Shown here: piece by piece, positions 34,525-46,981 of the stretch | How the letters are laid out: every line of letters starts with the position of its first letter | How positions within the stretch are numbered: position 1 is the first letter of the stretch | NCBI GenBank assembly: GCA_021234155.1 | Contig: JAJEKV010000014.1 | Location: forward strand, 9,505,563-9,569,562 | Reading direction: 5' to 3' | Length of the DNA: 64,000 bases | From: Isoetes taiwanensis | Lineage: Eukaryota; Streptophyta; Lycopodiopsida; Isoetales; Isoetaceae | The notes under the pieces: model-generated | Told to the model about the DNA's origin: nothing | Databases searched by the model: none | The model's input: only the letters and a program-made list of their open reading frames with translations | Translations under genes and position numbers: made by a program

Positions 34525-35280
34525 GGGAGGGGCTTCTCCCTGCTTGGATTGACCAATTTGGCATTTCTTTCATGATGTGGCATGCCCTTTCTCGGCCTTT
34601 CCTCTTCTTTGGACATAATCCTTTGGCCTTTCGCCCTCGATCCCATTTTTGATAAGGAAGTTCTCTTATATTCGGGAGGTTTTTGTCGTTTTCATGTGAG
34701 CTCAGTTCTAGAATCCCATCGATCCGAGCCATTGGATCGAGATTCTAGAGAGGACAAGCATGCATCTCTTGCATGCATGCATTGCAATGCTTTCTCTGGT
34801 TGGAAGATCGCTATATTAGGCGAGGTTCTTCATCAACATCTCATCGGCGCTTCCTCTTCTCTCTCAGCAGTATCTTTTTCTCTATTCTTCGAAATCCACC
34901 CTCCCCCCCTTAATTGTTTAATGTATTTGTTGCCTGGCACGTGTGACCAGCCCCTCTATTTGAAAAGGTTTTTCTTTTGTTGTCGCGTGGCATGCGTGAT
35001 CAGCCCCTCCATTTTGGGAGGTTTGTTTTTTCACATTTGTTACAGTGTTGGTGGTGTAGGTACAAGTTGATAAGCGACAACAACTTCGACTTCTCCATTC
35101 GTGGGTTTTCTGGGAGCGATTTTTCAGCCTTACATTTGTCCAAGCCCCTTGCCGAAGGCTTGTCACTAGGGTTTTTCCTCGAAAACCCGAAAGGGCGGGG
35201 TTTTTTAATCCCGGTAATAAGCTTTCGGCGGAGGTTTTTGTCATTTTCATGCGAGCCCCGTTCTAGAACATGCTATTTTG
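34525..35280 (+). mobile_element. Element X, copy 1 (unclassified, non-coding)
   Basis: A repeated element seen three times (also 39057-39465, and 41415-49105 split by copia). Marks are a nested palindrome TCTAGAATC/GATTCTAGA around CGATCCGA/TCGGATCG (34711-34752), GCATGCATGCATTGC, TCGCTATATTAGGCGAGG, TGTCGCGTGGCATGCGTG and the nested-stem module (35155-35226, GAAA tetraloop). GGAGGTTTTTGTC followed by TTTCATG and TTCTAGAA occurs near both ends (34672 and 35225). No enzyme is encoded. The shared 3' module suggests it is mobilised by the LINE family. Confidence 0.5.
35155..35226 (+). promoter_or_regulatory. Nested-stem RNA module, copy in element X
   Basis: The inner stem AAAACCC-GAAA-GGGCGGGGTTTT has a GNRA-type loop where LINE copies have UUCG. 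The outer stem is GCTTGTCAC with GGTAATAAGC, imperfect. The copy at 48829-48902 has a perfect outer stem, GCTTATCA/TGATAAGC. Confidence 0.5.
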
Positions 35281-35359
35281 TAACCACCCCCATGAGTTTC
35301 TATATATATATTATATGATAAAAGGGCCTTAAACAATTAGAATATAAATGAAAGAAATT

Positions 35360-35745
35360 TTACCTTGATGGAGGAAAAAGTTGTCCATTTTTCTTCTTCA
35401 CTTGTATTAAAAACCTTACAAGCATGTCATTTAACTTCGGCAGAGGAATTTCTTCAATTGGAATCGAGTTCAGTTGTCCTACCCAGGCCCTCCGCTTGTC
35501 AAACTTCTTCTGACCCCCTAGATGACTTGTTCTTGCCGCCTCCTTCAATTTCCTTCAGTATTTCTCATCTATAGCCATACATTCTTGAGAATCTTCATCC
35601 TTGGCATCTGCCTCAACAAGATCCTGATGAAATCAGTCTTCTTTTGTAAAACCCCCTATAAGATTGTTCACATCATCTTGATTCACACCCTCAACCATAT
35701 AATCCATTTCAGTAACGCTATCTTCCACAGATGCGTCTACCTCAA
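35360..35745 (-). pseudogene. Possible Crypton/DUF3504-like fragment
   Basis: On minus, an acidic lead (EVDASVEDSVTEMDYMVEG) is followed, after stops, by KKFDKRRAWVGQLNSIPIEE and LPKLNDMLVRFLIQVKKKNG, then LFPPSR. The pattern L..ML.RF...V.KK.G...PP resembles the DUF3504 region of ZMYM/QRICH1-type proteins, which derive from Crypton transposons. It is short, with at least two in-frame stops upstream, so the assignment is tentative. Confidence 0.35.
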
Positions 35746-35899
35746 CAGTTAAAGCAAATGATAGTCTGTTAGGTCGAACTAGTGAGAACTAACTGCATAC
35801 AGCAAGAAGTAAACGTAACCTGCTTTTGTCCGCCTCTCTAACCACACCTGTAAAAATACAAGGGAAAGCATGTGAGAATCAGCAAGAATCTCGAAGAAC

Positions 35900-36200
35900 A
35901 ACAGAAAGCACAATCTTAGCCTTTAGAAACTCAAAATTATTAGGAAGCTGACGAACATAAAACCTCGGAGATTCAAGAAAGTCGAAGAAACTCGATAGAA
36001 TAACTCCAAAAACTCGAAGATTTCGCAAGAAATCCAAAGATACTCGAAAATATCACAGAAACTTGCAGATCTTCATATAATCTTGAAGATCTAGCGAACA
36101 TCCAGGCTTAAATACAAAGATCGAAGAAATCAAAGAAAGTCACTGAAGATCCACAAAAACTCGAAAGACCGCCAAAAAATTCTCAGACAAGAAAATCCTC
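35900..36200. repeat. Degenerate ACTCGAAGA-type short repeats
   Basis: Variants of ACTCGAARA, AAGATC and AGAAAT recur about every 10-14 bases (AAACTCGATAG, AAAACTCGAAGATTTC, GATACTCGAAAATATC). It resembles, at lower quality, the AGATTC array at the right edge of the window. Confidence 0.4.
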
Positions 36201-36758
36201 TCTAGACAACTCCAAAAAGTACAAAAAATGGATCAAACAACAGTTGCATGCATGGAGCCAACATAGAACGACTCTTGGTTAGGAGTGCCACAGAAAAACA
36301 CAGAGAAATCACATGCCCTATCGCCAAGGTTTCGCCATAGCAAAAAAGATACACATCGCTTACGTCAGCTAATCGATGCGTGTCGGAGTTTCTTTCGTGG
36401 AAACTTCCCGACGACGCCACCACTCGTGGCTCTGCCGCACATGGGGCAATGGGGGTGATAGGCGATTCTTAGATATGTGCATCCTCCTCATCCTCTTGGT
36501 TGCTACGTAGCTAGGGGAAATCAATACAAGATAATGGTAGATGATGGTACCTCCAGTGGCCGGACTTGGACTCAACGATTAATTTTTTCAAAATTTTCAA
36601 ATTCTTCAAACACTTAAAAAAATATCAATGGGTGTGGCAGAAGCGGGAGACTTATGCAGCAAAGGGATAGGAGGGATTCATCAATGTTCCTTCAGGAGAG
36701 ATATAGTGGATCATTCGGCTCCAAGGCGGGAAGAGCAGTCTGCTAATGCAAAAGGGCT

Positions 36759-37010
36759 ATGGCACAAACAATTGTAGATGAGCTAAATACCCTGCAAATG
36801 GAGGTGTTGAGGAAGTTCAAGAAGAAACCAAGAACTGAATTTCGAGACTGTGTGAATTGGTTAGATAAGATCGGAGCACCTACAGAAGGGATAGAAAATG
36901 AAGAGGAAGCCATGGATGAGGATGAGCTCCTAGAATACTTATACAAGCTCAAGAAAGAGGTAATCTGTTTTGTGGCGCTGGAGAAGTTGTTAAAGAAAAC
37001 AGAGGTCTAG
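36759..37010 (+). CDS. Unrecognised small acidic ORF
   Basis: 83 codons, ending in TAG: MAQTIVDELNTLQMEVLRKF, then RDCVNWLDKIGAPTEGIE and an acidic helix-like EEEAMDEDELLEYLYKLKKE. The composition looks protein-like, but I know no family. It could be an exon of a decayed transposon gene. Confidence 0.2.
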   Translation: MAQTIVDELNTLQMEVLRKFKKKPRTEFRDCVNWLDKIGAPTEGIENEEEAMDEDELLEYLYKLKKEVICFVALEKLLKKTEV

Positions 37011-39056
37011 CCTTACTTTTGCTTACACACGCAATGAAGACATTGTTGGAGCCACTTTGGAGTGCCGTTGGCGCTAAGGTGGGGGTCTATAAGTTGCTTG
37101 CTTGCATATTTCTTTGGTGCCAACATTTTGGAAGTTTCTAGAAGTCTTGTTGCTATCCCTTTTTTTTTTTTGAGCTTTAACTGTTTTATTGGTGAAGTTT
37201 AACCTGCGACACTATTCTAGCTATTATTGCCTAAAATTTCGTTAGTAAGTTAGACTTTTACATATTTTGGAAGACAAGCGAGGTCTTAAGCTTAGGAACA
37301 TTCCGCAGACTATATTTCTTGGCAAGTTTATTGGGAACAATCTCTCTGACCAACAATCTATCTTTAAAAGGTGGATGTTTTAACACTATGAGCTTGTCTT
37401 TTCTAGGTATTAGTGACTTTTTATTGTACTTTTAGTTAAATCTTTTTATATTTGTGGAAGATCCAGTGAGATCTTAGTCTTGGAAGTATTCTGCGGACTG
37501 TATTCCTTGGCAAGCCTCTTTGCAGCAATATTTTTGGCCAACATTCTATCTTTAAAAGTTGACTCTATTTTTATTTTATACGTGGCTTCTTGTTACGCTT
37601 TCATATTAAGTATTACTTTTTGTAGGCTGAAGAGTCTATTGTGTGAAGTTGCTAGAGGTTGGATCATAGAATTTTCTATGATTATCATCTTTTATGCATT
37701 GTTTAGAGTTGATGAGAATGGTCCATAGAGGCTTGCAGCTATAGATATGACATTAAGCTTTGATCTGCATATCTCTCAGGCTCCTACCAGTTCTGGAACT
37801 TCAGTTTTATATGATATAATTAACGTGCAGGATGAAGATATTATTTTTGAGGATGGGTTTTGTGATGAAGCAGTGAAACATTATCTGCAAGAAGCAGAAT
37901 GTAATGGGCATTGAAGTCAACTTGTTTCATCTGAAAGTAGTAGATAGATAGATAGATAATATTTTTAGGAGAATTTTGAGAAAGGATCGGCAGTTCCCTT
38001 TCTAGATCCGGATCAAGGTTTGTTGCATAAGTTCATGATGGAGAGATTAATAAGTTTGGGGCCTGGGCCAGGAGACGATTTGACAATTGGAGGTGCATAT
38101 TGGAATTGCTATTGATAAGAAAATCGAGGAATTCAATGTGAAAGATTTGCAGACATGTTGGAACCGTGTATGCTTAAGTTGCGAGGCTAGATGGACAAAT
38201 GTTCCCTTTTAAAAGTATCTTTATTTGTTCGTTCTTTGTTGTCCGGTTTTCTTAACCTGCAGGCTAGGTTCGAATGCATGATCCGATGTGAGCATGAGCT
38301 TAAAACTACAAAAAGTGGTAGATGACTTTAATTTCAATAGCAAAACTTTTGTTATATTCAAGAGGACCAAGCTTGCATGTGTTGCAGCTATGCAGAGGTC
38401 GAGAATGATAACAGACATAAGAAAAGAAAAAAGAAAAAAAATGAAATTACTATTGCAAACGAACCGGCTCTACTAACAGATGTTGACAATAGAATATAAC
38501 ATTCCATTGGTCTGCAAAAAAGAGGATTGTAAAGTTAGTGCAGAAAGGACCCACCTCAGCCATGTACAGTGGTGGGGCAGGTCCCAATTGGATGTGTATC
38601 CCATAAGTTTCGGCTTCTCGTGGACATGGAAAATTGTATCTACCTATCTATCTTTTACTGCACATTCAGATTTGACATTAGATGGCAAGATGAGCTGCAA
38701 GTTTGAAAGTGAAACTTTGAGATATGATCCAAAAATGGGAAGGAGTTTGTAGAGTACAATGAAAGACTTTCAAAGCGATACGATATAAGCATGGACAGGT
38801 ACCAAGAGGAGTCATTTCAGATGCCACTTCATCTTTATAAAGAAGATGTGATAGTCACTTTTCAACAATTTATTCGACATTATCCTTAATTGTTTGATGA
38901 TGACAACAAGTTTTTCGAGTAAGCTATCACTTTTTGCCACGTAACAATGTGAGTAATTTGATTCTCTGTTTGATATTTGATTCTTTTACTTTTATTTTAT
39001 GTTTGCTTTACTTTTTGATAGTATTTTCTGATAATTTATTTGTAAGAATTCTGTTA
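37011..39056. other. No intact gene; LINE ends and protein-like scraps
   Basis: A T run with following sequence at 37160-37210 looks like a minus-strand poly(A) LINE end. 38580-38657 is a sense LINE 3' end (GGTCCCA, CTCGTGGACATGG, then TATC repeats). Scraps such as DEDIIFEDGFCDEAVKHYLQ (about 37850) and FVEYNERLSKRYDISMDRYQ (about 38750) look coding, but their family is unknown. Confidence 0.4.
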
Positions 39057-39465
39057 ATCCCATCGATCCGAGCCATCGGATCAAGATTCTAGAGAGGGCG
39101 AGCATGCATGTCTTGCATGCATGCGTTGCATGCTTTCTCTGGTTGGAAGATCGCTATATTAGGCGAGGTTCTTCATCCACATCTCATCGGTGCTTCCTCT
39201 TCTCTCTGAGCAGTATCTTATTCTCTATTCTCTTGAAACTATGCAGGGGAGGGGCTTCTTCCTGCTTGGATTGACTAATTTGGCATTTCTTTCATGTTGT
39301 GGCATGCTCTTTCTCGGCCTTGCCTCTTCTTTGGCTATAATTCTTTGACCTTTCGCCCTCGATCCCATTTTTGATAAGGAAGTTCTCTTCTATTCGGGAG
39401 GTTTTTGCGTTTCCATGTGAGCCCTGTTCTAGAATCCCATCGATCCGAGCCATCGTATCGAGATT
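39057..39465 (+). mobile_element. Element X, copy 2 (fragment)
   Basis: Starts with the palindrome CGATCCGA-gcca-TCGGATC at 39063, then GCATGCATGCGTTGC and TCGCTATATTAGGCGAGG. After about 39240 it joins sequence shared with 34490-34720 and ends in a second copy of the palindrome (39435-39470), directly abutting the tail of LINE C. Confidence 0.5.
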
Positions 39466-41415
39466 CTAGAATAGAATAGAATAGAATAGAATAGTTTTTT
39501 TTATCGTCCACTGAGACCAATCGGCCTATGGGACCCAGAAGGAGCGCAACAAACTTATTACTGTCCGGGTTAAAAAACCCCCGCCCCGAAGGATTTTCGA
39601 GGGAAAAACCGTGGCAGTAATAAGAATGCTGTCAAACTGTACAAGTATACATCATCATGAAATAAATGTGTATGTACATGTCAAGTGTGTGCCCGAGGAC
39701 ATAGCTGATCTCGCATGTCCATGACCTCCTGAAGGTATGATCCTAACATCCGTACGGATGCCGTGCTCAATGTCACATGTAGCGGCTGGCCGCCGGGCGA
39801 CCAACTCAAAGATAGCGTCCCGGATTTGATCATATGCCGGGCAACTTTGAAGCGTATGAGATTCATCCTCAATGACTCCCATTTGGCAAGATTGACAGAG
39901 CACCCCGACGTGGCTCACCAATCCATCTGCTGTCTCAATTCAAGATGATGTGCCCCCGTGCCGAATGGAGGCAATGAGTCTCAAGGCCCTTTCATGGGCA
40001 AGTGGGTGCGCAGGTAGCATTGTGGGCCTCGCTCCAATGTGGGATTTATGTGGCGCCGGTAGTGTCTTTGTCTTGACTGCTCAAGGGCGCTGGCATCCCA
40101 AAGCTTGCTGATGAAGCAAGCGTCAAGATATTGCCTCAAGCTATGGCGACCGCCTCTGTTTGCACATGTATGCACCTCGTGCTCTGCACATTCCATCTAG
40201 CCATCCATTGAGCTCTCTTTTCCCTCCAGCCCCGGCCTTGAGGCGTTGTGGCCCCATTGCCATGATATAAGCTAGTTTTGGGAGACGAGCATCGTCCATG
40301 TTGACCACCTTCCTTCTGAAAATAGACAATGTGGCGATCAAGGGCCGCCCTCAAGAGGCAAGAATCTGTTTTCTGCAAAGAGAATTTGATATGGGACTGT
40401 GGACTTCACCCCTAGTGCTCGCATTACCAAGAAGGCTTTCACTTTTGCTCCCAAGTCATTCCAAGTAGCGAGGGATACCATCGGGGCCCCATACTTCCAC
40501 CCCGTATAAAAGGACAGGGCTCCACTAAGACTTTGAAACAGTGTGACTGATGGGTCCAATCATACAACTCCGCTCTATGACTATTGTTTTGCATTGCATA
40601 TAGTGCTTTCCAGCCAGCCGTAACTTCGTAGTCGCATGGATGTGTCCCAAAGCATAGTAGACGGAAACTCCACTCCCAAATATTTGTATGTGGATGCTAC
40701 TTCCACATTCTGCCCTCGATAACTTGAAGGAGGGGATCCTCGGCCGTCGTGAAGATGATATGAAAACCACCTTAGTCTTGGCCAAGTTGACGCCAAGATA
40801 TCGGGCCGCTTGACAAAATGTGTCCGTGGCATCGAGATGTCGTTGCATGTCCGCTGGTGTGTAAGCTAGGAGGTCCACATCATCGGCATATATTAACCGC
40901 TTGATGATCCGGTAGAGAAGGTGAGCCCCGCCGCCCCATTATCGCCAAGCCAGCTCTCCAATTGATCGATGTAAAGCCCAAACAATGTTGGGGAGAGGGG
41001 CATCCCCGGCGAACCCCGATACTACTATCAAATGGTTGGCTTGTCGGTCGCGAACCGACCCGAGCATCTTTCATAAAGCTCGCATTAATCGCATTCTCGC
41101 AAATCTACCGAACCCCCAAAATATGCATAATCTTGCCCATAGTTTTTCCCCGAGCACGCGGTCAAAAATGCCTTTGCAAAATCCACAAAGCAACAATATA
41201 GATCCTGACGGCGGTTCCTGCTGTCTTCAACCAGAGCTCGCAATGTGAAGATGTGGTCAATGGTTGAGTGTTGGGGTCTGAATCCTGCCTGGGTGAGGGC
41301 CCGTATCTCTCTTGCCTCCTTGCCCCCATCAACCGCCGCCGAGAATCCCAGCAAGCAATTTTGCAAACACCGAACTGACCATGATTGTTCGGTAATTGGC
41401 TGGGCAGTGCGGGTC
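39466..41415 (-). mobile_element. LINE C, decayed and truncated
   Basis: Same family as LINE A, reverse orientation. Order on minus: RT palm pieces (ALTQAGFRPQHSTIDHIF, CCFVDFAKAF; 41441-41085), MDLLAYTPADMQRHLDATD (40878), VNLAKTKVVFISSSRRPRI, C-terminal CQSCQMGVIEDESHTLQSCP (39921-39655), the 3' module (39554-39624) with a perfect outer stem CTTATTACTG/CAGTAATAAG, then an ATTCT tail (39494-39466). Many frameshifts. Its 5' side is cut at 41415 by element X. Confidence 0.8.
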
Positions 41416-41735
41416 AGAGGGCGAGCATGCATGTTTCGCATGCATGCATTGCATGCTTTCCATGGTTGGGAGATCGCTATATTAGGCGAGGTTCTTCGTC
41501 AACATCTCATCGACGCTTCCTCTTCTCTCTCAACAGTACCTTATTCTCTATTCTTTGAAACCCACCTCCCCCTCCTTTGATTGTTTAATGTATTTGTCGT
41601 CTGGCATGCGTGACCAGCCCCTCTATTTGAAGAGGTTTTTCTTTTGTTGTCGCGTGGCACGCGTGATCAGCCCCTCCACTTTGGGAGGGTTTTTTTTTTT
41701 CACATTTGTTCTAGTGTTGGTAATGTGGAGGTACA
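41415..41735 (+). mobile_element. Element X, copy 3, left part
   Basis: GCGAGCATGCATG, TCGCTATATTAGGCGAGG and TGTCGCGTGGCACGCGTG match copy 1. It is interrupted at GTACA (41731-41735) by the copia element and continues at 48741 (GGTTGGCAAGCGACAGCAGC) up to about 49105. Confidence 0.65.
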
Positions 41736-42311
41736 TGAAAGATTGTGTTCATATTATAATATGTTGATACTCAGTTGATCCATGTGATAACTGAGGTATT
41801 TTTGTGAGAATACACAGTATACCAAGGATTCAGTTATCCAGAGTTGAACCTAGTTAACCATAATGGTGGTTAATCTAAGTATGAAAATTAAGATGCAATG
41901 GTTATGTTAACCTATAAGTTTAAAGGTTAAAATTATGAAATATTGACGGTCGAATGGAGGCAAGACATATTCAAAAGTTGAAATAGAAGGAGCATAGCCG
42001 ACGACTGAGAAATAGGGGTCGATTCTCTGTGAATTGGTGCCGACCTAGCTAATATTTAAGAAGTATTGATTGTAACTCAAAAGATAGATCATTTGATGCG
42101 GATTCATCACATGACGAATGCCGGGCTATCAAAAATTAAGGTTTGAACTTCCATTGGTTTTCATTGCTACAGTGATAATTTTCATTGCTACAGTAAAATC
42201 AATTTCAATGGTTAATTATTGAGCAATTGTGAAGTTATAGTCATCTTTGAATAAATTAACTCATAGCTCTTACTAAGTGATTGTGCTAGACATTTTATTC
42301 AAATCATAACA
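41736..42311 (+). repeat. 5' LTR of the copia element
   Basis: 576 bases, TG...CA. It differs from the 3' LTR by scattered substitutions and single-base indels, so the insertion is not brand new. Confidence 0.93.
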
Positions 42312-42334
42312 GTGGTATCAGAGCTTGGCTATTA

Positions 42335-43303
42335 ATGTCTAGCAGATTTGGAGCATCCTTACCCAATGGAGTTAAAGTTTATGAAAGTGGCCCTGGATTC
42401 CAGATATGGAAAGAGCAGATTAAGAATGTGTTGGAGAATGAGGATCTGTGGGAATTGGTTTCTGAACCTAATGGTTCAACTAGTGTTATGGCAGGTAGAA
42501 GCAGTACATCATCTAGTGTGGCTGCAGAAAGGAGAGAAACTAGCTCTTCTGACATGGTTGCAACAGACACTATAGCAGTAAGTTCAGTAAGTATAGCAAA
42601 GGTTAGTGAGGCAGATGCCATATTAACCAGCAAGGTTGGGGCATCTATTTTGCTGAAAATCAGAGGCAAAGCACCAAGTGAAATTTGGAGGTACTTACTT
42701 CAACATTATGAAGAAAAATCATCATCTCAGATTGGCATTTTGGATAAATAACTTAGGAAACTAAGGCTTAAGGAAGAAGATGATCTCACAAAGTTCTTTT
42801 CTAAATTTGACAATATAGTAGCAGATCTTGAAGGAGCTGGTGTAATCATGACAGAACAACAAAAGCTTTTACATGTGGCAAGAGCAGTAGAGGGAAACAA
42901 GCAACTAGCTACTTTAATCAAGAATGTGGCAAAAAATAGAGAAACAAATGAAGAGATGATAAGAACTGAATTCGAGCAAACTAAGGTATTATTTGATGAT
43001 TACGAGGAAAATGTTGAAGTATTGTACACTGGCAAAACTAGATACAAAGGGAATAATTCAAGCGACACCAAAGAAAAAAGACAAGTTGGTCCATGTTATC
43101 ATTGTAAGGCTCATGACCATTTAAAATTTGATTGTCCTAAATTAAAGGAAGTAAAATGTTATAATTGTGGTGGGAAAGGCCATTTTGCAAATAGATGCTC
43201 TAGTAGCAAAGGAGGGAGAGGAAAATCCAGCAAGGGCAATGGATTATTCAAAGGACGAGGCAAAGGAAAATCAAATGCTGCTGTAAATTTTACGCGAGAG
43301 TGA
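42335..43303 (+). pseudogene. Copia gag
   Basis: The capsid/nucleocapsid precursor. It starts MSSRFGASLPNGVKVYESG and runs to a premature TAA at 42749, then continues in frame (LRKLRLKEEDDLTKFFSKFD). The nucleocapsid part has two CCHC knuckles, CYHCKAHDHLKFDC and CYNCGGKGHFANRC, followed by a basic glycine/lysine tail. One stop codon breaks it. Confidence 0.85.
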
Positions 43304-43679
43304 AGAAGGCATAAGTGAAGAAGACGAGGAAGTTGAGGTAAGTAAAATTACAGCTTTTACCATTTCTAAAGATGAAAAGGCTAATATTGAGAATGATATG
43401 CTGATCTTAGATAGTGGAGCAGAAAAAACAGTGACAAGTTCAACTAAGATGATGAAGGAAGAAAATCAATGCAAGACAGGTTATTTCAAACTTGGAAATA
43501 GGGAGCTGCAAAAGGTTCAATGTGCTGGTGTTCTAGAATTGTTTATTTGCAAGGGAATGCAGTTGTTCTAAAAGATGTGATATGTGTGCCATCATTAGTC
43601 AGAAATTTAATTTCTGTTAGTCAATTGGTAGACATGGGATACACTGTTCTATTCAACAGAATGCAATGTACTGTTCTCC

Positions 43680-45221
43680 AACACAAACCATTAACATCCA
43701 ACATATAAAAATTAAATCCCCCAACACATGACAACCAACACATAACAACCATTGACATTAACAACCAACACATAACTACCATTGACATTAATTAACACAA
43801 CCATTGGGTCCAACACATTTAAATTAAAATCCCCCTTAAACCCCCTTTGGTTTGGGTGCATATTCACACGGGGGGTGACTCCGGGCAACGAGAGCTGTTG
43901 GATAGGCATATTCACCCCTTATTCCTTAATCTACACCGTACGTAAAGTTCCTCATTTGTGGGGTATGCAAGTACAAAATTTGCTATACTATATAACAAGA
44001 TTCGCAAAATACTATAAGATTTCAAGCAGAATACTATATGGTGTTGATTTCGTACGTGCAAAATACAATTATGAGGGCTCTCGCCGCCCCCACGCCACCC
44101 CCGTGTGAATATGCACCCAAACCAAAGGGGGTTTAAGGGGGATTTTAATTTAAATGTGTTGGACCCAATGGTTGTGTTAATTAATGTCAATGGTAGTTAT
44201 GTGTTGGTTGTTAATGTCAATGGTTGTTATGTGTTGGTTGTCATGTGTTGGGGGATTTAATTTTTATATGTTGGATGTTAATGGTTTATGTTGCAAAAAT
44301 TTTTTGGCCCTTCGGGCCTTAGAGACGCCACTCCCCTCCCCGTGTGACAAAAAAATTAGAATTCAAACCAGAAAAAAAACTAGAATTCATTTGAGGCTTT
44401 CATCACCTGTAGCTTTTGAATTTCATCACAATAAAACGAATAGAACATAAGTAAAAGTTACCATAAAGATAGAGCAGATTGATCCCATTATTCTGAAAGT
44501 CATAAAGTTTGCAACACCCATACACAAACATTTTTCAACTGGAATTTAACAGCAGCCTTTGGCCTCCATGGATTCTTGTGGTGAGAAACCAAAGTGGGAA
44601 ACTTTTCTGCTTGTTAGCACAAGGATCTAGAAGCCTCAAAATCTAAAAATGCATGGTAATTTTTTGCAAGCTTCATTCGGAATGAGCTATAAAACAATAT
44701 CCAATAGCGCAATCCTGTATTAATCAACTGCTAGGATGTGAAAGCCTACCAAACCCGGCCGGAAAATTACTGTTTTAGCATAGATAACTTAACCAAACAT
44801 ATCCATATCATACACTATCAAAAAGATCTCGGAGAGAGCTTTTCAACGCAATAAAAATCATCTCAAACAGAGCTCTGGATCAAACGTTATGATAAGAAAT
44901 GTTTTGCCGGCGGGGAAACTGCACTACATGCGCCCTTCAAGCCCTTCATGTGCTCATTATGCACCACACACACAAAAAGAGGGCTTTTGTTGTGAGCCAT
45001 TGGTTGTTGACCATTATGCACCACACGCACAAAAAAAGGGCTTTTGTTGTGAGCCATTGGTTGTTGACCATTGGAAAAAAAGAGGCTAAAATCAATGGCT
45101 CAGAAATGGTGCACTCTAGATGTACGCATTAGTACATCCATTTGAATACATCACAAAATCATAGGAAAACCTTAGTGAAAAGCGTACAAAAACACAAAGA
45201 AAGCCCCCTGTTATTATGCTA
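43680..45221. mobile_element. Foldback DNA element B nested in copia pol
   Basis: Same family as element A (6162-8042): left foldback arm 43683-43875 repeated inverted at 44100-44300, GGCCCTTCGGGCC hairpin after it, and a right end with GATGTAC-GCATTA-GTACATC (45119-45138) and CCCCCTGTTATTATGCTA (45204-45221). The copia frame stops at CTGTTCTCC and resumes at 45222 (IEIKFFGKGVGNLFG). The exact left end is uncertain and no target duplication is seen. Inside is a 58-bp tandem duplication (about 44958-45072). Confidence 0.65.
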
Positions 45222-46893
45222 CATATTGAAATCAAGTTTTTTGGAAAAGGAGTTGGAAATCTTTTTGGTTTAAATAATAATTGTTTGCCAGTTGTAAATG
45301 CTATCATTGCTCCTGATATCAATACCTGGCATGAGAGATTGCATCATACCAGCAACAAGAATGTGGAACTCATGATCAAACAGGGTCTAATTAAATCCAA
45401 TGAGCTAACTGCTGGGAAGAATGTTTGCTATGGCTGCATGCTTGGAAAGCATACTAGGTTTCCATTTGAAAAATATCACAAGAGAGCTAAAGGAGTGTTG
45501 GACATCATACACAGAGATCTATGTGGTCCATTGAATGTAAGAAGCATTGGAGGAAAAAAGTGTTTTATGACATTTATTGATGACTTTAGTAGAAGAACAA
45601 AAATTGCTTGCTTAAGAAGTAAAGACGAGGCCTTTGAGGCATTTAAAGCATTTGCTACTAAAGTGACAGACAAGAAAATCAAAAAGATACGTTCAGACAG
45701 AGGAGGAGAATACTTACCCACTAATTTCAAAGGTATTGTAAAGAGAAAGGAATTCAGAGACAATTAAGTTGTAGCCATTCCCCTCAGCAAAATGGTGTTG
45801 CAGAAACGAAAAATAGGACCATCTTAAATGTTGTCAGGGCTATGATAAAGCATGCAAGACTACCGAATTTTCTCTGGGAAGAGGCAACAAAAACTGCTGT
45901 AGAAATACAAAATATTCTGCCATCAACAAGCATTAATGGCTCAACACCAGAGCTACTTTGGTTTGGAACAAAACCATGCTATGAAAATTTAAAGATCTAT
46001 GGATGCCTAGGTTATGTACATGTGCCAAAAGAGAAGAGGTTAAAGCTTGATGATCGAGCCAGAATTACTTACTTGGTAGGGTATGACAAACAGTCCAAAG
46101 CCTATAGAATGTTTGATCTAGAGAAAAGGAAAATTGTGGTAAGCAGGGATGTGACATTTGATGAATAACAATGTTATAAAAAGAGCAGATTTAAACCTGA
46201 TATGGCTAAAGCAAAAGAATTGGTACAAGAATTGAAGAATATAGATAATGAGTTCACAAGTGGTGATGATCATGAGGAAGCCAATACTAACTCTACTAAT
46301 ATGCAGGATCAAAGGGACTTGGACAAATGATGCAGATAATATTGCAGCAGAAGAAGGAGAAATCATAAAAAAAAGGAGAACTCAAATTCAAATCTTCCAG
46401 GAAGAAGCAAAGATAAATATTGAACTTTTTGATAGAGACTCCTTAGGGAAAAGCAAAAGAATCAGACAAGAATTTAGTGAATTGAGTCTAGTAGAAATAC
46501 TAGCCTTGCTAGATCAAGAGGCACCCAAGACTATTGAAGAAGCTATTAATGATGTAGATAGACTACAGTGGAAAAAGGCTATGGAGGATGAATTAAATGC
46601 TTTTAACAGTACAGACACCTATGATATAGTTGATCTTCCAAAAGGGAAGAATGTAATTGGTTGCAAGTGGATTTTCAAGATCAAACAGGGGACTGACAAT
46701 AAAACTATCAAACACAAGGCAAGGCTAGTTGCACAGGGATTTACACAGAAGTATGGAGTGGATTACGAAGATACCTTTTCACCATAGTCAAGATGGCAAG
46801 TATTAGGATGCTGTTAGCTATGGCAAATGCAAAAGATCTAGAGGTGCACCACATGGATGTCACTACATCATTTTTAAATGCAAAACTAGAAGA

Positions 46894-46977
<84 letters not shown>
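46894..46977 (+). repeat. TA dinucleotide tract inside the copia RT
   Basis: About 40 TA units inserted after LEEDIY and before MRQPSGFEQ, where intact copia elements have a direct junction. The reading frame stays open, encoding an IY repeat. Confidence 0.9.
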
Positions 46978-46981
<4 letters not shown>

